Assembly: GCA_027600665.1 (NCBI GenBank)
Contig: JADGJL010000828.1
Coordinates: 1-13,207, forward strand
DNA: 13,207 bases
Direction: 5' to 3'
Source: Irineochytrium annulatum
Taxonomy: Eukaryota; Chytridiomycota; Chytridiomycetes; Chytridiales; Chytridiaceae
Under the pieces are notes generated by a model. That model made no database searches. It had not been told where the DNA came from and saw only the letters and a program-made list of their open reading frames with translations. A program made the translations under genes and the position numbers. Shown piece after piece: positions 1-8,600 of the stretch. Within the stretch, counting starts at the first letter, position 1, and each line of letters starts with the position of its first letter.

Positions 1-15
1 CACCCGTCCCCGTCC

Positions 16-1655
16 ATGGCGCCCCGACACCACCACCACCACCACCACCCGACGGGTCCTTCGTCATCCCGTCGCGACAGCCTGGACTCCACGACCGCTC
101 CCCTGTCGGAGCCGTCGGAGTCGCCGTCCTCGTCCGACCTCGGCGGACACACGAACCTGTACATCCGGGGTTTGGCGAGCACGGCGTCGGACGCGTGGCT
201 GTATGGCGTCTGCAGCGCCTACGGGCGCATCACGAGCAGCAAGGCCATATTGGATCTGGTCAGTCAGGAGTGTAAAGGTTATGGGTTTGTGATGTATGAG
301 ACCGAGGGGGAGGCGAGGGCCGCGATGGCGGCTTTGGCGGGGATGGGATTTCAGGTGTCGTTTGCAAAGGTGGGGGTATATGCGTTAAGAGGCGATTTTT
401 TTTGTGTCTGATCATATGTGGGTTGAATAGGAGTCGTTCAACGCGAGGTTGCAGAACTTGCAGGATGAGGAGAGCACGAACATTTATGTGTCCAACTTGC
501 CGTTGGATATGGATGAGGATGTGAGTTTGTTTTGCTTCTTTGCTGGCCCGGCGATGGGGGTTAAATGTACTGAACGCTTTGTTTCCAATGTGCAGGGCCT
601 CAAGGTCCTCTTCAGCCCGCACAAGGTCATTTCGAACAAGATTCTTAGGGACACGAGCCAGCAAAGCAGGGGCGTCGGCTTCGCTCGGTAAGCTTCTTCG
701 ATCCTTTCACCTCACCACCCTCCGAACCGACATGTTCATCAACATTAACACATTCTTCCTTCCTCCGTTTCCCTTAAAAAGCATGGAAACACGCGAGGCG
801 GCCCAGATGGTGATCGACGCCCTGAACGGCGTCATCCTTCCCACCTCGACGCAGAAGCTCCAGGTCCGGTTCGCGGACTCGTCGGCCCAGAAGCGCCTCA
901 AGCTCCAGCATCAGCAGACGATCCGGCGGAGGCTGTTCAGGCCCTCGAGGTCGGACTTCCACAGCGCGACGGGCGGGATCGGGATGGTTGGGGGCAGCGT
1001 GAGGGGCGAGGCCGTCGCGATGGGGATGGGGGTCGGGATGGGCGTCGGGATGGGCGTCGGTGTGGATGATGATGGGACGACGACGATGGGTGGGAGTGTG
1101 GCGGGGAGCGTGGTTGGGGATGACGTTGAGGTGGAGCATCATTATGGGTAAGTTTGTTTGTTTCATTTTATTTTATTATATTTTTTTTGGGGGTCGTTCG
1201 TGGGCCGTTCTTAGTGTGGCTCTGACACACGTTTTTTTTTTTGTGTTAAAAGGGTTATGCCTGGGTACGGTCCGGCGAGTCCGCTCATGTACGGACAGGG
1301 TTACGTTCGCCACCAGCACCCGGGCTCGCCCTCGCCGACGCCGCCGCCACCGCAGGCGTACGGACAGTACGGATATTACCACCCGGTGCCGCATCATATG
1401 CAGCATCATCATCATCAGCAGCAGCAGCATGGGATGTATGTCGGCCAGTCGCCGAACGGGGTAATGGGCGGCGCCGGCGGCGATGCGGACGAGGAGCAGT
1501 CTACTGAGGAGCGAGGGCTCGAGGGGGAGGACGTGGAGCAAGGTGTGCACGAGGAGCGCGCGGACGGGGAGGCGGAGGAGGAGGAGAGCGGGGAGCAACA
1601 GGCCGAGCAGACCGAGGTCGAGGAGGCGGTCGAGGGGCTGAAGATTGCGGACTGA
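16..1655 (+). CDS. Two-RRM RNA-binding protein, RBMS/MSSP-like (five exons)
   Basis: Probable cytoplasmic or nuclear single-stranded RNA-binding protein. Exons 16-369, 431-520, 596-687, 782-1147 and 1253-1655 join through four GT-AG introns (61, 75, 94, 105 nt) into a 434-residue frame ending at TGA 1653-1655. RRM1 spans about residues 45-118, with RNP2 LYIRGL and RNP1 KGYGFVMY. RRM2 spans about 135-211, with RNP2 IYVSNL and RNP1 RGVGFARM. The segments KAILD, CKGYGF, NLPLDMDED, ILRD and SRGVGFARME resemble the animal RBMS family closely. The rest is low complexity: His7 near the N-terminus, a Gly/Met/Val repeat near residue 260, a His/Gln stretch, and a Glu-rich last 55 residues. Codons 1-15 upstream of the first ATG are also open and that ATG has a T at -3, so the start may lie outside the window. 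RNA targets cannot be read from the sequence. Family call is strong; exact start is uncertain. Confidence 0.9.
28..48 (+). repeat. (CAC)7 microsatellite encoding polyhistidine
   Basis: Seven perfect CAC codons in the first exon of the RNA-binding gene give His7 at residues 5-11. It is a pure trinucleotide run, so its length could vary between strains. Polyhistidine tracts occur in nuclear-speckle proteins, but a role here is only conjecture. Confidence 0.85.
1026..1061 (+). repeat. 12-bp coding minisatellite, three units, G-rich
   Basis: Three consecutive 12-nt units (1026-1037, 1038-1049, 1050-1061) of the pattern ATGGGNGTCGGK encode Met-Gly-Val-Gly repeats downstream of RRM2. Together with the flanking GATGGGG they give at least four runs of three or more G separated by two to four bases, which satisfies the usual G-quadruplex pattern on the coding strand and hence in the mRNA. 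Confidence 0.8.
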
Positions 1656-4011
1656 TGGGACATTTTGGAGTTACCTTAGAGTGGAGGGATAAAGAAGTCC
1701 GTTGTTTTGGAATGCCCGGTCGTGATAGGTTGGGATGGGGTACCCCTCTTCTTCGGTCGATTTTTTGTTTTGTAAAATCTCCGTTTTACAATTTTCGTGA
1801 CGTGTTTAACTTTCGTTTTTCACTTGCTTTGATGATTTTGGTGCTTGGCACCTTCGCTGTGTTTTCGCCGGGCCTTCCCTAGATTTCACTTTTGAAGTCT
1901 CGTGTGCGTGCCTTAGGCTGGAGTCCCCCACTTAAATTCCCTTCGTTCTCGTTATAAAAAGCTGCATGTGGCCCGGGTGCTCGGTTTTGTCTTGATTCGT
2001 GCCTTTCCTCTGCTTCCCTTCGTTTGCTTCCCCTTTTGTCTCCCTTGTTTGACCCCCCACTTTTTTTTTTCGTTTACTTGTTAGCTCTCGGTGAAGGAAC
2101 AGCGCCTATTGTAGTCGTCATGTGGTTCATCACATCCTGCACGATGCTCTCTTTAATATTTGTTTGTCTCTTCTCACTGTGTGGTACTGAAATTTGGCGG
2201 ACGAGGTTTTTACGCCCGGGACTTTTGGAGCTCAATATTATTCTCTCTCCTTTCTCCACTTAGTTATTTCCTTCTTATGTTTACACTTGGCTTGTACTTT
2301 CGAAGTCTTCTGTCAGCACTCTTTTCCTTCTCTTTACCCTCTTTTGAACGGATTGGAACCCCCCAGGGCCGGACTGTATGTGTATTCCGCGGCGCCTAGT
2401 TTACCCCTCCTTTCCCCCGCTTTCTTGTGTCTAGCAACCAATGGTTTTCCCTGCCTTCCTCTTCTCTCACCTCACGTTTTCTCGCCCTTTAACAACGGTT
2501 ATCGCTTTCGAGGCGTCACCTACACTACAATCAATCATTAGTTTTCTTGATTTTTTTCAGTTCTTGTTTTTCTTTTTTTTGACCACTTTGTCAAATTGAA
2601 TCTCTCGTTGGTCACTCGGGACTGGCTGGGTTTGTACCCGAGTCTTTTGTGTTCTCTTTATTTCCGTGTGATCATGCCCTGTGGTTGTGTCTTTTTATTT
2701 GTTCAAGTAAATGGGAATATGATGATGATTTCTTTGTTGCCAGAACTGTATGTTGAGTTCCACTCCGTTTCAGACTCCGACGGTTTTGACACGTCCACCC
2801 GCTCCAACAGACTTGGGATTGGCTGCAATGGGATTGGCTGCAGAGCAACTGGATCTTGCGGTCCCGTTCGTCGATGCACAGGATTGAACCCAGGACGAGC
2901 GACGATGGGGTAGTGCCGGCAGCGGCATCGGCCTGCAATCTCACAACCTTACGATCTGTCCTTTATTTTACCAACGGAATTATTGGCACGAAACAACGAT
3001 CTGTCGCTAAACTGTCACGACGCGGATTTGAAAACGCAAGATCCGCGCGAAGGACAGGGAAGATCGCGCCTACGTTTGCCCATCCCGCTCCAAATGAACT
3101 TGCCGTCTCCTCTTCAGTGTCAGGTGGAGCGACGTTTGTCTCGATATGCCATTAGTGCAAAACAATCCATTCTGCAACGACAGTTGCCACGTCCGCTTTA
3201 TGAAAGCCGACAACCTACTCAAGAGTAGGTGAAAAAGGAGTTGTCCCTTTTATGTGGTGCTATGGAAGTCCCAAGAATGACCATGCGTTCAAGGCCAACG
3301 CTATCATACCTGCGGGTACACGGGCCTAACGGTGCATCGCGTGGGTTTAAAAGACCGTGACAGGTAGCTCTCGATCATAGGCATTAGCGGCGTTATGATG
3401 ATTATCCTTTAATTGAAAATACTACCATATTTTAAAAAAACGTGCGGTAACGTCGTTAAAGAGAAACGTGCGACAAGTCCAGCTATTGGGTATGATCTTG
3501 ACTTAAGCGCCTCAGCCTCTTGGCAGAAAGAGAGGGGGCATGTCCAAATCTAATAAACATTGTGTGCTGCAGCGAACACGAATGATGCCAAAACATAGAA
3601 AGAACGACAAACAGAAGTTATCAACCGAACCGGTCCCGCGACGAAGTGAAAGAGGAGAAACAGAAAATGAGATAACCGTCCGGCAATATCATATGCTTAA
3701 CATTTTATGGTTCAACCACGCAAGTGTCGTTTTGTGTCACCAGCCGCAGCCCCGTTACCATCATGATGACCACATGCTAATCGCCAGATTCGCAGGAGTC
3801 ACCCGGCGGTGAATGGGGCGGAGCACGAGAGCGCCGCGAGTGCAATGCTGACGCGGACAGGAGAGGCACCATGGCTGCCCACAGTATGATCTAAACCCTG
3901 ATCAATGAGACATGTCATTGAACAGCTAGGTCGCGTGGTGACTCCTCACCTGATAAATCATCCGATGGCGCCGTTCCTCCTCGACAGTCGTTGGGTAAAA
4001 AGTTAAACATC
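1656..4011. other. Intergenic region between two convergent genes, no supportable gene
   Basis: The region lies between the stop codons of the RNA-binding gene and MTQ1. From about 1740 to 2760 the plus strand is dominated by C and T with many runs of four to ten pyrimidines. This could be a long 3' UTR or a CT-rich promoter tract. A TATAAAAA-like string sits at about 1952-1959. From about 2800 the composition becomes mixed. Open frames here lack recognisable domains and most do not begin with ATG. The best ATG-started one (3540-3812, 90 residues, basic) has no motif I recognise and no support beyond being open. No canonical AATAAA was seen close behind position 1655. Confidence 0.6.
2814..2843. 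repeat. 15-bp tandem duplication, two units
   Basis: Units 2814-2828 and 2829-2843 (TGGGATTGGCTGCAA then TGGGATTGGCTGCAG) differ only at the last base. It lies in non-coding sequence and looks like a recent slippage duplication. No function is apparent. Confidence 0.85.
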
Positions 4012-5004
4012 TCACCGCCACATGAAGCGATACCCGACAGCTACCCTTCCCCTCCCGGCCCCATCCTTCCAGCCTTCGACCATCCCGATTCCGACTTCCT
4101 TCATCCACCCCATCACCGTCTCGACCTGCGCCCAATCCCCTAGCTCCATTACGATGCTCGGCATACCCTCCTCCCCCGTCTCCCTCCTCTTCAACAAACC
4201 CCGTGCCTTTTCCAATATCACCCTCGGCAACGCTAACCCATCCCCACCACCGCCCCTAAGCGCGACATCATCCTCCCACTCGCTCACGCTCGGGTCGAGG
4301 TCTCGCATGCCCTTGTCGTCGATGTACGGCGGGTTCGTCAGGATCACGTCCACGGGGCCGCCGATGTCGTCCGGCGTTAAAGTGGTGAGATCGGCGAGGA
4401 TGAAGCGCGTCGAGTGCTCGAGGTTGTTACGGCGCGCGTTCACCCTGGCAAGACGGACGCATGCGGCGGAGATGTCCACGCCCGTAACCTCCACTTTCGT
4501 CTTCTTCTCCCGAAACGCGCGCGCGACCGCCAGCGCCACGCACCCGCTCCCCGTGCACAAGTCGAGCACCCTAAGTCTCTCCTCCTTCCGCTCCAGCAGC
4601 GCGTCGCAAACCCTCACGACCCACTCTTCCGTCTCCCATCTCGGAATCAACACTGGCCTCCTCACGGCCACCTCCACGCCCGCGAACGGCACGCTCCCCA
4701 GAATGTATTGCAGCGGCTTGCACTCCACCCCCCTCTGCTCCACCCATCGCCCCAGCAAGCGACGTTCTCGGCCTGTCAGCGCCGCAAACGGCTCCTCGAG
4801 GGATCGCGGCGTCATGCTGGCGGCCGTGGCGTGGAGGGACTTCATGAGGGCGGGGACGACGGGATCACATCGGCGGAGGTTGAGGAGGCGGTCGAGCATC
4901 CAGCGAAGATCATGGAGGGCGTCAGTGAGGGAGTGGGACGGGAGCCGGGATCGGATGAGGGCCTGGAGGAGCGGTGAGAGGGGGGATGGAGGACGGGCTC
5001 GCAT
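4012..5004 (-). CDS. MTQ1: Peptide chain release factor glutamine-N5 methyltransferase, mitochondrial type
   Basis: A member of the PrmC/HemK family, which uses S-adenosylmethionine to methylate the Gln of the GGQ motif in class-1 release factors. The uninterrupted 330-residue frame starts at ATG 5004-5002 and ends at TGA 4014-4012; an in-frame TAG at 5025-5023 blocks a longer start. Visible motifs are PLQYILG (97-103), VLIPRWETEEWV (118-129), the SAM-binding loop VLDLCTGSGC (146-155), the acidic GVDIS (175-179) and the catalytic NPPY (224-227). The C-terminus GRVAVGYRF is normal for the family. The N-terminal helical domain favours Mtq1/HEMK1 over the shorter cytosolic Mtq2, and the IPRWETEEW variant is, as I recall it, the fungal Mtq1 form. 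The first 28 residues hold several Arg and no Asp or Glu, which suits a mitochondrial presequence; that location is inferred. No intron is needed. Confidence 0.93.
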   Translation of the reverse strand: MRARPPSPLSPLLQALIRSRLPSHSLTDALHDLRWMLDRLLNLRRCDPVVPALMKSLHATAASMTPRSLEEPFAALTGRERRLLGRWVEQRGVECKPLQYILGSVPFAGVEVAVRRPVLIPRWETEEWVVRVCDALLERKEERLRVLDLCTGSGCVALAVARAFREKKTKVEVTGVDISAACVRLARVNARRNNLEHSTRFILADLTTLTPDDIGGPVDVILTNPPYIDDKGMRDLDPSVSEWEDDVALRGGGGDGLALPRVILEKARGLLKRRETGEEGMPSIVMELGDWAQVETVMGWMKEVGIGMVEGWKDGAGRGRVAVGYRFMWR

Positions 5005-5088
5005 CACAAGAAGAAAAAATCGCTAAAGTGTCGGACGATGGCGTCCGAAACCAGTCACGTCTCCCTCCAAAATAAGAAAGGCCAGAGC

Positions 5089-5100
5089 ATTATATTATAA
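5089..5100 (-). promoter_or_regulatory. TATA-like element upstream of MTQ1
   Basis: On the minus strand the string TTATAATATAAT lies about 85-95 nt before the MTQ1 start codon, in otherwise unremarkable sequence. Position and composition suit a core promoter, but AT-rich strings like this arise by chance. Confidence 0.3.
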
Positions 5101-5442
5101 GTCCGCGCCGAAGTTTTTTTACTTTATTCCGTCTTGACATTATAAGCATACAACAAGTATTAAGCCAGGAGCGAGGTTTGGATTCTGTTGCCCCCGTCGC
5201 CTGAGTCCCGCTATGAAAACCGGTGAGTGTTATCCACGGAGGATCCATGTTGCCGTGACGCCAACATCAGTTGCAGCTGAAGTCGGCCGCGAATGGGGAC
5301 TACTCAGTGATACTTCTCAATGAGGGCACAGGCGCGCCGCGCTCCTGTTGAGTAGAATTTGGATGAGGGTAGAACAGAGGACTCTGCTTCTTTCCTCTCC
5401 TCCATATCTGTTTTATGTAGACTCTGTCGTTTCCAGATCTTT

Positions 5443-5448
5443 TTTATT
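5443..5448 (-). terminator. Possible poly(A) signal of the cyclase gene
   Basis: A perfect AATAAA on the minus strand, about 250 nt after the cyclase stop codon and the first such hexamer noticed downstream of it. A second copy lies at 5123-5128. Fungal poly(A) signals are loose, so this is only a candidate. Confidence 0.35.
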
Positions 5449-5698
5449 CTACTTTTTTAAGGGAAGGTTTTGTCTGTTTTGTCATCCCTGCTCTACAATA
5501 TGGTATTGCATTGTCCGGAGGAAGCATGCGACCTTGCATCAATGCGAATGTTTTTAAAATACGTTGTAGTGGGCACACACAGGAACGATATGCACGCGTT
5601 CCATATTCCTTTCCATTTTCTTTCGTACATCAGCATATGGCACGCCGGCTGCATATCTTTGGTTGATTTTCGTTCAAAACATTACTATCTGAGCCTCA

Positions 5699-8600
5699 TT
5701 AAGCGTCAAGCCACCGCAGGTAAACAGGTGAGCCCATGTCCGCAAAGATCTGCTTGGCCAGATTCATGCTTTTTATTTCATGCTTCGAGTACTTCGCGAC
5801 AAGCCCGCAGAGAATACCGCGAAGCAATTTAAGGTAGTGGATGTCGTTCCGACGCTTACGGGCGCTGAGCCGGGACTTCAGCAAACGAACTGCAGCTCCA
5901 CTCTTCCCGCGGAGAACAAGATTCATTGACAAGAAGCCTTGCAAGGCCCAGTAGGCGGAGACTTGAATTTTAATTCTCTCCACCTTGACGGCATAATCCG
6001 ATAGCACCTTCACCATGCGCTTTGTCTGATCATCACTCCATTTCTTTGTAACCATCGGAAGAAGCTCCGGCTGGGGTACTTGGATATTTGATCGAGACGG
6101 ATCAAAAAACAGAACTGCAGCCAAGAACGCGGTGGAGGCCGTGTCCATGTTTAAAGGGCCCAAAGACGTCACATCAAAGCGCCGCGTCAGAGACTCGAGC
6201 GCTTTCAGTGATCCCTCTATATCGCAATGATACACTAACCACCACATATCGTAAACTTCTGTAAGTCCTGGCGCATACTTGATAGCGTCAATAAATGCGC
6301 CATACGGTGCGAATTCCGCTTTATACCGGTCGATTTCAGCAATGTCTTGGCCTTTGCAGAGGCTGCACCTCAGAAATGCAGAGGCAGCAATGAAAGCCAC
6401 GAGTTTGTTCTCCTTCATTGACGGGTTCTGCGCCAGTTTAGGGATGGCGACGCGCTCGGTATAATCAATGTCGCCGGCCACGAACGCAATCATTATGACG
6501 AAGAATGTACTCATTGTGGAATTCGTCACATCGCAATTTTCATCGCAGAAATCAATGTAGCATTGCATGTATGGAATTAAATTGCTGACGTTGCCGTTTA
6601 GAGTTTGATTCCACGCGAGCATCGGCATATTTAAAGGATCCGTAATTTGGTGACGAGATGCGGCCCAATTAAACCAAGGCAATAAAGTCGGGGCGGAATA
6701 CTGCGCAAAGTACGTAATTTGCGCCAAGCACAGGGATCTATGATGTTGGTATAAATTGGTGTGCTGAAAAGTAACTTACAATTTCGACCATGCATCATTG
6801 TGCATGAGTAACAGGTTTAAATACTTGTACAAGATTAGCTCACAATCCATCAGCGAGAAGTTCTTGTCACGCGCCATGCAGTCGGCAGCACTCCGAAGGG
6901 CCATTTGCTTAAGTTCAAATTTTTCGCGCTCGGGTCCGTAATAATTGAGTGGCCTGATAGGCTTCCGACCTCCCAACGTTCGGATCCATAAAATGGCCGC
7001 CCTACGTTTCTCACGTGATAGCAAAGATTTAAATTCCTTGGCATTTTCGGGCCACGACTTGCCATCTAAAATTTCAAGCACCTTTAAAGCGGAATCCCTC
7101 TCTTTTGGGTATATATCCAACACGCTATACCCTACTGACAAGTGGGATAACCATTTTGCTCGTTGTCGCTGCGTTATAGGCTGAATGGTGTTGTCATCAT
7201 TTTGAGCAATGGAGACAAGTTGAAGAAGTGACTCGAGTGTACGTATTCCTTCGAGATAGTAGTGTTTGTTGATCAGACGGCAGCTGAAGGGTACCATGAG
7301 ATCCTGTAAGCACTTTAAATGCTGCCTCACCCTAAGATCTCGCGATATTGAATTATTTTGTCCACATCGCCGGTTCTAGAATAGTGAAACTCAATCGAAG
7401 GCAAGAGCAAGTCCTGATTGTCGTCGCACAGGAGGCCCTCCAACGCACCCGCAACAAATCCGTTCATTGCAATTCTTTGGTCGAATGAGATCGAGTCATA
7501 TATCGCACTCATGATTCCGATATGTCGAAACGAAAGTTGCACGCTGTCAGACGCTAGTGGGACAACACCGAGCGCTTTAAGGGAACCTTCACTTGCAGCG
7601 TCAACCTCCACAGATTTCGTACAATGGTTTCCTTCATGTGAGCCCTTGGCCAACTCTTCGACATCAACGCTATTCTGCTCCAGCCTTGGGAAGACCAAAA
7701 AGGAGTATGTATCGCTTATCTTCATCAGTTGCAGAGCTGCATTCTCCGACAGCTTGAGCCCGAGAATATTAAGCACGTCAGCGAGGTTGAAGTACTTTGT
7801 ATGATGTCAGCCTCGAAAAACAAACATTTTATGCACTCAAACCTGTCCTAATATGGATGCCGCCTTCAACATTTGTTGAAATACAGGGGTGAGTCGGTCA
7901 AATTGAAATAGAACAGCTGCACTAAGATCAGAGAGAATCACGTCTGCCGATACATCGGCCGCGGTCATTTGAAGCATGCCATCTTTCGTCACTTCCAAGT
8001 CCGACCCGATTTTCGCAATGACCACTTCGAGTGTCATTTGCAAGAATAACGGGTTGCCTCCGGTCTTTAAATAGACGGCTTTAATGATATTGGGATTCAC
8101 GGACTGTATATGGAGCGTTAAGTTCTTCAGCGTCCATTCCTTTAAACTGATTAGAACCCACTGTCAGCAAGATAAGTGGCTCACAATCATATGGCGACAG
8201 TCTGTTTCAGTAAATCCAGTCAATTGAAGGTGTTCCGTGTCAGGCATAGCAACAACGGCCATTAATGCCTTGTTCTCAGAATCTTTCAATGGTCTCGACA
8301 GAAATTGCAAATATATCTGAAACAGTTTAGCGTTCCATAGATGATGTTATGCCATAGGTGCGTCGCCATACCTTTGGGCAGAACCGAGAAAGGTGTAACA
8401 AGACCTCGAGCGTGCTCGAGTCGAGCCACTGCGTGTCGTCAAAAATAAACACCACGCTTGTGCTCTCCACAAATGCCGTAATGACCTTTGCGAGGACGGA
8501 CGTCAGTAGCTTGTTGCGCGTCGGACCCTCAAGCGATCTCGTCCTATCGTTCTCTTCTGTATAGAGACCTGGGAGCACCCCAGCCAGTAGCGGCATAAGG

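Larger units (their letters stand above)
5005..5698. other. Intergenic region, 3' side of the cyclase gene and 5' side of MTQ1
   Basis: About 0.7 kb separates the cyclase stop from the MTQ1 start, both genes reading leftwards. It should hold the cyclase 3' UTR and the MTQ1 promoter. The plus strand is T-rich at 5390-5480. I see no convincing coding sequence; the short open frames have no conserved motif. Confidence 0.6.

Noticed and set aside
2877..2900. tRNA-like B box (GGTTCAATCC on the minus strand), hinting at a tRNA or tRNA-derived SINE
   Set aside because: The T stem does not pair (two of five mismatched), no A box is found at the right distance, and no cloverleaf can be drawn.
3540..3812. 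ATG-started open frame of 90 codons in the intergenic region
   Set aside because: No motif, promoter or splice context supports it; a frame of this length is expected by chance.
4022..5026. Long open frame of 334 codons on the plus strand opposite MTQ1
   Set aside because: It is the antisense shadow of a gene with clear methyltransferase motifs; its translation is low-complexity Ser/Thr/Arg without any domain.
8161..8184. A 24-nt intron, or read-through of a TGA codon, in the cyclase gene
   Set aside because: A 24-nt spliceosomal intron is far shorter than all others here (42-81 nt in this gene). The 81-nt choice has a proper branch site and keeps the frame, so recoding need not be invoked.
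8147..8184. A 38-nt intron at the same junction
   Set aside because: It puts the next exon in a frame that reaches a stop after about 20 codons and misses the conserved TGGNPLF segment.
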